Shown here piece by piece: positions 49,149-60,960 of a stretch of DNA of 64,000 bases (the stretch's first letter is position 1; every line of letters begins with the position of its first letter). Location: assembly GCA_027605045.1 (NCBI GenBank), contig JAQFWX010000133.1:1-64000 (forward strand). Direction: 5' to 3'. The notes below the pieces were generated by a model, which did no database searches, was not told the origin of the DNA, and worked only from the letters and a program-made list of their open reading frames with translations. Source of the DNA: Phallus indusiatus. Lineage: Eukaryota; Basidiomycota; Agaricomycetes; Phallales; Phallaceae. The position numbers and the translations under genes are program-made.

Positions 49149-51001
49149 TTAGGATTTCAAAACAGATTTTCCTGGACCAACGACGGCCCCTTTCCTAGTC
49201 GAATTCGTATTAGCATTGTTTGGTCCTTGACTTTGAGTCCTTTGATTCGTGGCATTTTCCGTTCCATTCATAAATACAACGTCCCGTCCTGCAAATTTAG
49301 CTTTGACAACCGCTTTACCAGCACGTTTGAGCAACGCCCTCCGTCCCACACCTTGGAGATCCACATACACCAAACTCACATTTCGTACGGTTCCACCCGC
49401 CAATCTTGATAAATCACCTGCATGATTTCCATACCTTTTCAAAAAAAAAAATTAGTTGAAAATCCCACAATGACAAATCAAATTTGGAAAACTCACTTGT
49501 GATTTATTCCCCGAGATACAGCGTCAGTTCCACTGTCGATAAGCTGTGTGGCGGATTGTTCAAGAGCAGTTAGTATAATATCCGTACTCGCTAAAACGCG
49601 GTTTAAAAGTCGCGTTTTGCCGGGTGGGGTATTCTGAGTCTGAGGAGGTATTGGATCCCCAGCAGGACGAGACACAGAACTAGAGGTATTGGGTCCGTCC
49701 AAAGTACGAGGTGGTAAAGGCGGCGGGTGATTGTCGGCGTCCACCTTTTCTTTTCCTTTTCGAGGGGGTAATGGAGGGGGAGGAACGGCTACTTGGGGAG
49801 GTCGTGGTCCGTTTGCTGGGGTAGTAGCATTACCCGACGAAGCAAACTTATTGATTGTAACGTCGACCAATTTGAATATGGCATTCGTGGTTCGAGAAGT
49901 GACTTTGACGGCGGCGCCACTTATATTGTGTATTCTCTTCATATTTGCATTTGTGCTCGGAGAAAAGTTGATTGTTTTTGTGGAAGGTGTAGAATGTGCG
50001 ATGTAAAAATCGGCAAGGGAGGTGATACCCGAGCTCAGCGCAGAGGAGAGGAAAACAATCCCGTTACTGGACATCAGGAACAAAGTTAGACAAGAAGAAC
50101 CATATCACAAAATCAACACATACCTAACCAATCCCGCGGTTCGTATCAAAATATCCCGATCCTGTTCATCAGCAAGATGAACATAAGCCGTAGTACCTTT
50201 CCCCGAAACTTCCTCTTCGTCACCAGGGAATTCAATAACGACAGGATCCTTCTCTCCACCTTCTTTTGGCACACTCAAAGCTTTATCCTCTCGTAGTTGG
50301 ACATTCTCATCTAGAGTTCCAATCACCGCGCCATCAGCTTGGTCCATCAGGACTAAATGCCCTTTAAAATCGGATATTGATGCGGTACCGGTACCACTGG
50401 CTGTCACTGCATCACCACCGTTCTTCTCCCCTAGACGTTGACCGGCCACGGAAGCTGAAGCTGAGGCCGAAGTAGACGAAGACGAGGCGAGGGACTGTGT
50501 GTAAGGCGGAGGTTGATCTGAATTTGCCGGTGGAACCGCTCCCTTTTTCTGCACAATTCCGGCATCGATGTCGTGTAATACACCATATTGTGATAGAATG
50601 ACCTCCATGGTTTCGAGATCTTGAGCGGAAAAGGTGGGATTGTTTGGATCCGGGGGTACGACTAATCTGATAAATTCGTTGCTAGCGCCACGAGGGGAAT
50701 CTTGTCCGGGTTCGGGAAGCAAAATATAGGTATAGTCTGCACGACTGTAGTTTATTCGCTGTGTCGGTGAAACGACCATTTCGAACGAATTCAACTTCAA
50801 AACGAGCCAGATGTCAGGCTCGTTACTCGCGAAGGGCTCGGATTTGTTCGTGTCGGCATTATTTAACGATGCTTGATTGAGATTGAGAGTGACGCATTCT
50901 AGAGACAAAGTTCCGGTTTGAGGAGCCAACGAAGGCGCATCGACAGTGCAGTTCGGTAGAGTTAGTAGCAAAAAACCTGAGACGTCTTCAGGAGAATACA
51001 T
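49149..51001 (-). CDS. Senescence/spartin-domain protein
   Basis: Three exons: 51001-50124, about 50068-49499 and about 49434-49149. The N-terminal half (MYSPEDVSGFLLLTLPNCTV) is beta-rich, with a Ser/Ala-rich spacer. The C-terminal half is the plant-senescence/spartin domain: AYVHLADEQDRDILIRTAGL, SNGIVFLSSALSSGITSLAD, IHNISGAAVKVTSRTTNAIF and the final part GGTVRNVSLVYVDLQGVGRR with ALLKRAGKAVVKAKFAGRDV. Proline-rich spacers (VAVPPPPLPPRK, HPPPLPPRTL) look like SH3/WW ligands and interrupt the domain. Spartin family members act at lipid droplets and endosomes; the role here is inferred. The protein is complete, ending GKSVLKS. Confidence 0.87.
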
Positions 51002-51217
51002 TCAGTCTGGGAGAAAGGTGATGTGCATAGCCCAGACTTGCCCAGAAGAACCAAGTACTATTTAAGAGCCAAGTGAACTCAGGCTCAGGCTCAGGCTTGA
51101 ATTGGGGAGATGATGTCATTGCGGATCACGGTCCAAACAACTACAAACAAACAAGGCAAGACTCGTGAGATGCTTTAGAAAGAAAGAAAAAATACAAAAT
51201 ATTAGGGCAATTACAAG

Positions 51218-53666
51218 TCACCAATAATCTAACGACCGATACTGTACAATTTCCAAGCCTTCATCTCGTAGCCTTTTCATCTTCTCAGCTCGCCATTTCT
51301 CGAACCACTTCTCCATCTTCCCCCTGGATCTCGGACTGCCAACATTTACGGTCGCAATAATCTTCCCCCAATCTAAACTCATAGCAAAGCAAGTGAGTTC
51401 AAAAAATGAGGAATGTTCCGAATAAGGAACATTGTACAGGAGCACCCTTGACGAGGAATTTTTGCCTAACCGAAGATTGGCATGTGTAAAGTCTCTTGCT
51501 TGATCTCGTGAGATAATGTGAGGAATGCTTGGGAATGAATCATCGAGATTGTTTCCGTTGGAGGTATATGTCCAACCTGTGGGTCGGAATCCAATAATTT
51601 TTGTCCAATGGCCGTTCCATTTTTCTAGGTATCCAGAGAGCCTATCTGATACTATCATGTGAAGAGGAACGATGTGAATTCCAGCGTTTAGTGGATCGTT
51701 TGTGAGTAGTTGATGTAACTCCGGATCGTCGATGCATTTGAGTATCGATAATTTGCGGGAGTCGCAATACACCTTTGTAGAAAGACTTTTCGCGATGGCT
51801 TTGGTAGGTACAATAAGCGGTGACGTCAGCACAAGAAAGAAACAGAAAATAACCAACCTTTTACAATCCGTTCCTTTCCTATAGTATAGGTCCTTGTTAA
51901 ATGAAATCAAATTTAGTCTGTCATCTATAAAAAGGTCATTAACTACGAACCCGACAGCGACCAGCGTTCGTTCTTTGCTTAAATTGGGTCTTTCCTTCTC
52001 CTTTCCCTTGTCATCACCAGGTACTAGCCAATTAGCTATAGACTCTAAGGTTCCACGTCCATTCTCCGTAGGGGTAGATCCAGGCGAAATCAATCGACGA
52101 ACCAGATCAGCACACGCAGAGATGACTAATGGTTGCGGAGGGAAACAATACTAGACAATTTTTAGACTCATCGCTTGACAGGAACGAACAATCTTACTCT
52201 TGGATCTAGATATGTTGTGTCTAAATATACAGCATCAATATGTGCACCCTTTATTTGGTCATGTTCTATATGCTTTGGACAAGCTCGGAAATCGCCGCAG
52301 TGGAGGTATCGAAAACCCTTAGACGAGCCAATATGAGGAGACCGAAAAGTGCTGTCTCCAGCGTTTACAGTTTGTCGACCTTCGAATAGAAACAGCACAG
52401 AACCGGGACCTTCAGAAAGGAATCAATGGGAACGAAAACAATGAGAAGCATAATTGGCCTACAGTGATTGGCTTGAATAAGCGTAACCTTGACTCCCCCA
52501 GTATCTGGAATTACTACTGGAATGTCCAAAGGTAATGGTTTTATCCATTTGGGATCGACTCTCAGCATTTGAATAACGAGATTAGCAGTAGTTTGCGAGC
52601 AATAGATTAAGCCGTTTTTCCAGGAAGAAGATAAATTAGTATAATGATCTGAATGCGCGTGACTGTAGTTGTGATTTATGTGTTGTCAGTTAAGTGGTTA
52701 TTGAACAGAAATTAAGTTTACTGAACGTACGAGAGAAAATAAGCCGTTATTCCAGGTATCTTTCCATAGCGGAAGGCGTCAACGGCAATGGGCATGCCCT
52801 GTAGGACCTAATGCAATACATTGACATTGAGATAGTGATTACTGCAAGCTGTATTCAAGCCGTAATAAATACCTTATAGAAAGGAGCGGATCTCCGTCCT
52901 GTAACTCCTCCACGTTGATTCTCTGCTTCTGTAGCTTCCTTCCATGCTTTGGTATCTTGATAACCTGACATTAAAACGGAAAAAGCCGTCTTCGCTAATT
53001 GTTTTATATTGGAGGAGGAAGCAATTTTCCGGGATGTTTGAGCTTCTGCTGACGATGTATCAAGACACCTATTAACGTGTCTTTCAGTTTCCTATTCATC
53101 CATTTGCATTAGAAGAAGCGTTAATCTCGGTGACAGGATAAACGCACCGAGTCTGCTAGGCCCTTCAACGAGGTCATACAAATAGGACAGCTACTTTCAG
53201 GACTTTCGTCGCGTGATTCAGCTTCACATACGCTTTGAGTGTCGGTTGCAATGTCACCCACTTCCTCTTCAGGATCTTCCATAGCTTCATCATATTTGAA
53301 ATCCCAATGGTCTTCCAAAGGTATATTTGATATATCACATAACTCAGGAAAGCCTTCTATCTTGTCCTCCGGGATCGGTTCTTCGTCGTCTTGGACGACC
53401 TCAACTGGAACTTCCTTCCCAGCCGTATGTATGGGTGTCACATAGGCTTCCATACCAGCCGGACGACCAGAAAGACTATCTTCTTGGGTATCAGGCTCAA
53501 CATCGGACGAGATGATTATGACATCTTCTTCGATGTTGCCACCAACGACGGAGGAAGGTTTTCTCGAGGATGTCTTAGACGGTATTCGACGCGTTTTCTT
53601 AGAGCTTGAAGCAAAATAATCGAACAGGGTCGTGCTTTGAGATGAATCTTTACGTTTTCGAGACAT
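51218..53666 (-). CDS. pso2: DNA interstrand crosslink repair nuclease Pso2/Snm1
   Basis: Metallo-beta-lactamase/beta-CASP 5' exonuclease for interstrand crosslink repair. Start MSRKRKDSSQSTTLFDYFAS at 53666: a basic nuclear-localisation-like stretch and a TLFDYF motif resembling a PCNA-binding box. An acidic region follows, then a UBZ-type zinc finger (SSCPICMTSLKGL ... HVNRCLD). The nuclease core has the metal-binding SHAHSDHYTNL (HxHxDH), IQANHCPGSVLFLFEG, YLHCGDFRACPKHI and AVYLDTTYLDPRY. Beta-CASP parts are TYTIGKERIVKAIAKSL, KVYCDSRK and YNVPYSEHSSFFEL. It ends EIVQYRSLDYW at 51218. About seven introns. Complete. Confidence 0.94.
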
Positions 53667-54743
53667 GACAACAGGCCATAACGACAGCGGGATTTGCAAA
53701 AAATGAAGCTGGGTAAAAAAAGCTGGAAGATTGAAAGATTGTCGAAGAGCGCTCTAATTACATACGTGGGAATTCGTAACTGGTCGCGTTGCGATCGTGA
53801 CTCTCTTAGCTCCGTTCGCTTTTTGAAGGTTCCGCTCAACTTTCAAGGCGAATTGTTTTTTGGTTTGGGATATTATTGCACAGCAAATGAATGAGTAGAG
53901 TCTCTGATTCTTCTCTGACTAGCGGGTCTGACACACAAGTAACACAAGGTCAGGTACATAGCGATTGAGTAGCGAATCTACCGACACATTATTTTACGGA
54001 TGATACGGATCGGATGACCGCGGGTGGTTCATTAGCGTCATCTGATTATGGCCTTGTAATAAAAAGTATCATATCTAACCTACGGCAACATTGCGGTTCG
54101 AATTGGAAAAACGTCATTCTACTACTATGTTGTCATCATGCTGCATATCGTCGTCAGAACTCGTACGGTTCTAAATCTCTTCAGGCAAGGTCTCAAATAT
54201 AAACTTTCAAAAAAAATCGCTAAAAATCAAAGCAGATCTACGTGTTACAAAACTCTGATGATGTCTGCGAGAGTCAGCACTGTTTACGGAGCGCTGTCCA
54301 GTGAATTCGCACCGATTTTTTTCCCAGGAACCCCGCCTTCGCTAATTCCTAAATAATTTCCAAAATCCTCGTCAAGTTAGACGACGAATTTCGAATCCAT
54401 GACTTTGTAATTGGAGTACCTCGGCCTGAAGCTAAAACAAATGCATGAATATCATTCACAGCATTTTGTTTGATACGTTCGCCAACAGAGACTGAATTAG
54501 TATGTATTTTTCTTGATCAACTAGTACCGTCCCATCACTTCCGAAATCAATTTTAAGCATTTGATTTTGTTACACCTTTAGGAAATTAAAATCTCACGGG
54601 TTATTTATGGGAAGCCGTCTTCTCGAGAAAATTCCTTTCGAAATTTGCCATAGTGGTTGCGCTCTTTGACCATTATTTGAGACCTCACCCTGGGATTTCG
54701 CCCCCGACCTTGAGCTGCGCGCATACTGTTATTCAAAGCAGCT
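53667..54743. other. Intergenic
   Basis: 1.1 kb between the divergent pso2 and DUF6533 genes. Short plus frames at 54014-54202 and 54138-54356 lack domains. No repeat or RNA gene recognised. Confidence 0.5.
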
Positions 54744-56527
54744 ATGGAGGCATCAAGCACATCTCAGGTAGATTTTGTCCAGCTGTATGCTCGCATGTAC
54801 GGTTTGGAATTTATACTCCAAGTTATAGTCGCGTTTACTGAATTTATCGCTACAGTGAAATCATAAACATGGTTTTTCTAGGGGCGTACGTTATGCTAAT
54901 ATATGATCATGGTACGCTGCAGTCATTTCAACTGTTTCTTCTTATTTATTTATTTTCCAGCGTTAACACTCGGCGAAGAGGCATGTACCGTCCTTAAATA
55001 TATGTACATACTTCGTCTATAACGGCATTCGAAGGTCCGGAAAATATGGCGGGCTCCTCTGAGCATACCGAAAATTCTTTTTTTACTCAATCGTTACCTC
55101 ACACCAATCTTTTATGCGTTATCATTTGTGGAGTACACTGCTATAAGTGACACGGTCGGTTTTCCTTAAACGATCTCGTGGTTTTTCTGCATCTTATCTT
55201 TCTATCAGACGTATGTCTAAGTGTGTTTTCGTATACATTTCTTCACAGAGTTTAACAAACATCGTCAACAGAGGTGTTTGTCGTAGGTTGTACAAGGATG
55301 TCATATCTTTTGCCTTGATTACAACAGCCAGTAAGAATTTTCATATATTGATTTACGAGTGATTGAATAAACGCTCCTTAAACGAAAGTTTGCGAATGTA
55401 AGTCATCCTTCTGTTCAACGGATTCTGATTGCTGATGATACAAGGTCTTATGATTATTCGCGTCTATGCCTTGACTGGTCGAAATCGCATTATAGCTGCT
55501 GGTCTCGCTGCGATCTGGCTAATTCAAGTTGTCCTGTGGATCATAACCATTCCAGGTTCGCCGTGTAAGTTATACTGTTTTCGTTAAGGAGTTATTGTAA
55601 TTTACAAAGACTCTAGTGCAAATGTTACCTTCCAGCATCAATGGTCAGTAAACACCCGTAACCATTGGATCACATTCTGAATCTATGTCTATCTGATTAG
55701 GCTGTTCGCCTAGTAATACCCCCCTTCAGAGTAAGTGCACTATCTTTGAGGGCAAGGAATCTGGTACTCAGGAAGACGTTCAGTTATCTTCTGGATATTT
55801 CCTATGGTCATTGATTCGCTTGTTTTTCTCATTACTCTTGGAAGGACAAAGGCGGCCGGTCCGCGCTCTGATGGACCTGTCAGCTCGTATGTGAATCAGT
55901 CCAATTTGATGACGTATTATGAATGTTTCTTCTTAGGAGTATTGAAAGATTCAGAAGAGATGGGATCATCTATTTCTTCTGTATATTCACCGTCAACACG
56001 ATAAATTTATTATTCAGCACCGTAAGCGTTGTTTTTTTTTACGGTATCGAGACATTTACTGGCACTCGCTGACATGGATCTCTTGGTAAGGCGAGCCAAG
56101 GTCGATTGAATGGGACAGCTGCCGCGTGAGTCTTAATATGCTGTTTCTTTGCCTATTACATTTGACAAATGCTTGAATATAGTCTCGCCACCCTGTTGAC
56201 ATCAACTATGGTTTCGCGTCTGATATTGAACCTACGCAATGGTGAGTTTTAAGTTTTTGTGGGATCTAAGAACAGGCTTTGACGACCCAATCTCCCTGTA
56301 GAACCGTCGGTTAGTACCCTTCTGGTCGTAAATTATAGAAGTAGAACTGACACTATAACTATTAGGAAGACCAAACAGTGGTCTCTACCATTGTCGGAAA
56401 CATGGGATCATTTGTCGATGATGGTGAGCTTAATGAGGAGGATGAAATTGAGCTTACCGTCAAGGATCTTTCGGATGTCTTTGAGAGACGGACTCCTCTA
56501 TATAATTTGTATTACAGGCGTAGATAA
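54744..56527 (+). CDS. DUF6533-containing multi-pass membrane protein, 14 exons
   Basis: Fungal integral membrane protein with the agaricomycete DUF6533 N-terminal domain; function unknown. Exons: 54744-54801, 54882-54911, 54961-54980, 55035-55154, 55249-55330, 55445-55564, 55617-55643, 55701-55730, 55784-55886, 55937-56021, 56091-56125, 56183-56241, 56302-56309 and 56366-56527. All phases agree and give 312 residues. Typical text: YVMLIYDHALTLGEE, VRKIWRAPLSIPKILFLLNR, YLTPIFYALSFVEY, LMIIRVYALTGRNR, AAIWLIQVVLWIITIP, IIFWIFPMVIDSLVFLITL, RRDGIIYFFCIFTVNTINLL and STMVSRLILNLRN. The hydrophobic stretches suggest about seven membrane helices. The tail is acidic (DDGELNEEDEIEL). Odd points: a GC-AG intron at 54981-55034 and an 8-nt exon 13. 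Confidence 0.85.
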
Positions 56528-57212
56528 AGGTAATATGGAAAGAACTGTCTTAACCCGTCCAAGTGACCTAAAAAACCGGACTCGACGCGCAAAAGCCGAC
56601 AAGGTTTACGGTTCTTGACTAAAATTTGGTTAAATGAATATATTGACCGAGATGAAGTTCCTTCCGGTACATTACGCAAACTCGGCGATTAGGCTTGGCT
56701 TCGGAAAGTGCGTAAGATATGTACTAAGCTTTTCAAGACCCATTATATGGCGATTGCAAAGCCTCGAGGCTCTCTTCATATCTTTTCATATCGGTATCGA
56801 TCTGAATACATAGTTGCTACAGCATATAAATAGTAGGCACTTTCATCATATATATTTATCTGGTAACTCAGCCCACTGAAGTACTTGACAGTTACTAGGT
56901 CATGTCTATTAGATAAGTAGGAAGATATGATGACCATAATCGGCCTAATCTGTCGTTTGCTTGAATTTTTCTCGGATTGCGCCCATCGTCAAGATAGTAC
57001 ATGGCACACGTCATCCGTGCATTCCCACAGTTGTTGAAGAAGGACAATTGGTCAACACGAAGATGGCATTTGGGATTGGAAGAGGCAACAAGAGTTCAGC
57101 CGAGTGTTCATTAGTTCCTAGTGAAAGTGCAGCGAGGTTGAATATCCCATTTCACTACGCGCGTTGCTGTCACTTCGCTCTTATTTCTCCTTGGGCGGCT
57201 TGTGCCCCGCGT
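56528..57212. other. Convergent 3' region with one copy of a diverged direct repeat
   Basis: 680 bp between convergent stops. About 56780-57150 resembles 60600-60960 on the same strand (for example GTCGTTTGCTTGAATTTT versus GTCGTTTGCTTGGATTTT, and a shared CGAGTGTTCATT/CAAGTGTTCATT). Confidence 0.6.
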
Positions 57213-58202
57213 TTAACGAAGCAGCCTGGACTTAAGCCGTCTCGGAACACCTGTGCAGCACAGTGAGCTTGGTGTTCTTGTAAGTCGGCGAGAGAAAAGG
57301 AAGTCTGCTCACCGATATTATTGGTACCGAATGGGACTAGGGCGCAGGAGGCACTCACGAGTGCCTTATCGTTCGGAGATGATGGGTGCTTGAGTATGAG
57401 GCGGATTTCGTGCGCAAAACTTGCGAATTCTTGTATCAGCACGAAGTTGAAGAAGGAGGGTGGCAGGAAGGAGTAGTCTGCAAAATCTACGGCCACGATC
57501 TCACCATCCCTATCCTTCATAAAGTTGACACGTTTCAAGTCAGATACGCAGAGGCGCAGACCACCATCAGCGAGCTCCTCGCGCAAATTAACACGATACT
57601 TCCTCTCTGGCGGAGAATCTGTATTCAAATTCGTCAGCTGGAGAGTAACTAAAGGTGCAAGAGGTACAAGACGAGAGAAGAGAGAATACTTACTCCGTTT
57701 ATATGATCCTCTAGCTCCTCGATGGACTCGTATTCGATGGAGGACCTCCGTTCGTCGAAAAATGGGTGCTCAATCAAATCTCCTCCGACGGGACCAGGCC
57801 TTGGATCGGGGCTCGGGATGTTAATTAGGGCCTTCACAGCAGCAGCAACGAGGGGGATATCGGAATTGTCGCACATCGGTCCGTCGATGTACTCGGAGAC
57901 GATGAATCCATAGCCGTCCCACGTGAAGGCGAGGTAAACATGAGGAGCGCGCTCACGAAGGTACTGCATGACATAGTCCTGCGTCTTGGCCTCACTCATG
58001 GCTATACTGCCCCTATATTTAACCCAGATGTTGCTGACGTCGTGATCAGACGTTTTGTTGAGAAGGATTCGCACGCCGCTCTGGTTGATGTCAGTAAATT
58101 GCTTAGGACCCAGACCGAAACATGCTCGACGATCGTCAAGCAGTCTGGAATGTTGGCCGGCTTGTCTTTATCGCCAATGACGACTTCGGCTTGGGGAGAC
58201 AT
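57213..58202 (-). CDS. APH-like kinase-fold protein, agaricomycete family
   Basis: Member of the expanded basidiomycete family with an aminoglycoside phosphotransferase-like (kinase) fold; true substrates unknown. The name does not imply drug resistance. Start MSPQAEVVIGDKDKPANIPD at 58202. Family text: SNIWVKYRGSIAMSEAKTQD, YLAFTWDGYGFIVSEYIDGP, then after an intron at about 57690-57636 NLREELADGGLRLCVSDLKR, NFMKDRDGEIVAVDFADYSF and ALVPFGTNNIG, spliced over a last intron to VPRRLKSRLLR (TAA 57213). The motif CVSDLKRVNFMKD stands where the HxDxxxxN catalytic loop is expected; the usual His is Cys. At about 58081-58121 the frame changes: either a 41-nt intron or a one-base frameshift. The first keeps it functional; the second makes it a pseudogene. 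Confidence 0.7.
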
Positions 58203-59169
58203 GCACTGACGAATCGTTAATCAAGGGTCGCGACTAAAACAAGAGAAGGAAGGGGTAATTACTAACTTCGGCAAATAGAACGGTAAGGCAACGTTGACTG
58301 AAGGGCTTTTGTACACAGGTGGACGACTTAATTAAGAATGCCGAGAGAATGCACGCAACGACTGTGATTACAATTGTCCTGTGGGATACGGGCGTCACTA
58401 CTTTCAGACTTGGAGTAGACTAGAGTGTCGTCACGGGCAACATTCCTAACAGATCACAACTCGAATTTTTATAAGACGCATTTCATGCCAACACCCGCGC
58501 GCAAACAGCGAAGATGACAAGGAACTCGTGATGATGCATGAACAGAGTGCAAAAGACATAGTAATTGCAGAAAATTACATAATTATTACATCTGTTGCCC
58601 GCAGCCTGAATAATAGGCCTCTCTCTAAGCTCAACCTCGTCTTTTCAAAGCTCTCCACCCGGTCCCAGTTAAATTGTTGTCAGTTCCTTCACTTTCTTCT
58701 TTTAATCCATACTCACCGTCCCGCTTGTTGGGCTTCTAGACTATGTCTAACCCCGAACCAAGATCCCCCAAATCCCCGCTGACCTTACACAGATACTTTT
58801 CTTTTTTCAAGGGGGAAATGGCGGCCTTGTGATTCCACTCTCACATGTTGTTTGCCTTCGCCACTGTTCCCGACGATGTCAAAGACAAGGTTATCAAGGA
58901 CAGCGCGCTGTTTATTGAAGTCATCAATGCGGGCGCCAAGGTTAGCGCCGGTCTTGAGGACAACGAGGCTACCAATCGTGGCCTTATCAAAAACTACTGG
59001 ACCTCCTGCGTACTTTTCAACTTTGTTTAAGACGATTGGGATGTCAGAGACGTCCGGCTTGGTATGGATGTTGCACTCCAACCCTGGAGAGCCAATACGC
59101 TATGAGCAACCCGCACAATATCCCGTCTAATGCCAGCCTCTGTTTTCAACAGCCTAACGATGCTCCCTA
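58203..59169. other. Gene-poor stretch with an unrecognised coding-like segment
   Basis: 58203-58790 holds nothing recognisable and would be the promoter of the APH-like gene. From about 58845 the plus strand reads TVPDDVKDKVIKDSALFIEV and on to YWTSCVLFNFV (stop at 59030), which looks like protein; the opposite strand is also open (58785-59081). I cannot tell which strand, if either, is used. Confidence 0.3.
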
Positions 59170-60125
59170 CCCAGGCATCTTCAATTTCAAGGCACATACC
59201 ATTGCTGCATGGCTTTTTGATGACCTTTTGGTCTCCGGCAAGGCTATCAATGCAAAGGAGCACACCGTGGTCGACGACAACGATATTCGCAGCTTGCTAA
59301 CCTGGCGCTTCATCAGCCCTCTTGTGCATGACCATGCACAGTGTTACCCGAACTGCAACCACATTGACCGTGCGGTTTGAAGGATTTCCGGCCATTCTTC
59401 CACTAGTTCCTGCTCCTGGCGAGGGCAGTCACAATCTCCATGACTCGCGGTCGATGGTTAGCGACATCGAGAGCGTGAGCAAGCCGCCGGATATCATCTC
59501 TAATGACGGCCACAATTTTCAACAGCCTATTGAGGGTGCCACCCAGGCACCTTCAGCGTCAAGATCCGTAATCGTACAGAAATCTCTCGTGCTACCATTA
59601 TAACTTCCGGCTCGGTGCTTGTACTTGGAGACGACAGAAGACGCCAAGTCATACGCTACAAAAATCAAGCATCTGTACCTTTGGTGGACTGTTGAGCCTC
59701 TCGCCTCCGGCACCACCTTTGGTCAGCTCCTCGATGTCCTATTGACCCGCAACATGCAACAATTATTCTTTCGCAAGATTGGGGGCGCGTATCTAGGTTG
59801 TCGTGACTTCGTGTACGTCCTCTCTCTGTCACCCCCTCAGCCGTTCGTTCTAAGATTTTACATTACCTTTTTCCCCTAAACACGCTTTTCGGCATTTCTC
59901 TAGATCTCAGGCCATTGCTGCGCGGTTTTCTGAAAGACTTTTGATTTCCAGCGAAGCTACAATGACCTTCAGAGACCCAACCGCAAAGGGGGACATCGTG
60001 GTCGATGACAGCGATATTTAAGCCTTGCTAAGTTGACGCTATGTCAGCCCTTACATTCCCAGCCTGAACAGGCGCATTGTGTCTCGCAAACGCAACCGCA
60101 TTGACCGCGCGATCTGGCCACGCGA
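59134..60125 (+). pseudogene. Two decayed tandem copies of an unknown coding sequence
   Basis: Copy A (about 59134-59380) reads QPNDAPYPGIFNFKAHTIAA, DDLLVSGKAINAKEHTVVDD and NDIRSLLTWRFISPL, then stops. Copy B (about 59890-60125) aligns at DNA level but carries stops: GATATTTAAGCC versus GATATTCGCAGC, and AGTTGACGC versus ACCTGGCGC. Both end near ACC(A/G)CATTGACCG. A third partial echo of the first part is at about 59515-59560. Between them a frame at 59619-59879 (YLWWTVEPLASGTTFGQLLD, FFRKIGGAYLGCRDF) may belong to the same ancestral gene. The family is unknown to me. Confidence 0.55.
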
Positions 60126-60599
60126 ATTCGTGCACATTGAGCACGAAAGGCTGCTTTATAATGAGCATTAAAGACCGACTTCCCATAAGTATAGATAAGT
60201 TTCTTCTCGCTTTGATTGACGCTTGTATTCCTATTTGTATTAATATGACCATAAAATGTAACCTTTTCAGTAGTACGATACCAATATATATAATACTGTT
60301 GCCTTGAATATCATCCAACCCAAGAGTTCTTACTCTTCTCGTACTTGTCATTATTGACTTAATTCCGTTGTTTGTCGAGTCTCTACGCATTTTGTCACAC
60401 ATTCTTTCCCTCTGTTTTTACCTTCTGTTACCAAATGCACCTTCATTTGCTATGTATATTCCTTTTTTAGCTATGTTTTCGCACTTTACTGAATTCGTAA
60501 GTACTTACATAAAAGAGTTGAGAATTTGAACGTGACTGGACTGAGTCTCAATTCGGAAGAGTGTTCGACAATGGTAATCTCTTGATTCTCTTCTCTTCA

Positions 60600-60960
60600 T
60601 AATTTTTCGTATCGATACTTATCTGATTTACGGTTGCTACAACAGATAAATAAAGGGTCAAATCATCGTATATATTTGTCCGGCTATTCAACCCATTGAA
60701 TTATTATATGCCAATTAGCCTCGTCTATCAGATAACTAGGAGGATACAATAGGCTCTCCGACATTATAGTCGTTTGCTTGGATTTTGCTCGCATTGTGCC
60801 CACTGTCAAGATGACGAAGCCATAGTGCATAATGCATGTCATCCGCGTTTCGGACGTCGTTGGCGGGCAATTGAATATTCGGAAAGGCAGACAGAAAATT
60901 AGCCAAGTGTTCATTCAGGTCCAGCAAGGATGCAACGAGATTGAATATTCATTAACGCAA
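60600..60960. repeat. Second copy of the diverged direct repeat
   Basis: Pairs with about 56780-57150 at a distance of 3.8 kb, same orientation. Similar landmarks in order: GGTTGCTACAACA/AGTTGCTACAGCA, ATCGTATATATTTGTC/ATCATATATATTTATC, CAGATAACTAGGAGGATA/TAGATAAGTAGGAAGATA, GAGATTGAATAT/GAGGTTGAATAT. Many substitutions and small gaps. Confidence 0.65.

Noticed and set aside
54653..54841. Short plus frame starting at 54653
   Set aside because: Wrong frame relative to exon 1 of the DUF6533 gene, whose start at 54744 fits all later phases.
57213..58202. Antibiotic resistance gene from bacteria
   Set aside because: The APH-like fold belongs to a large native basidiomycete family and the gene carries fungal introns; no sign of transfer.
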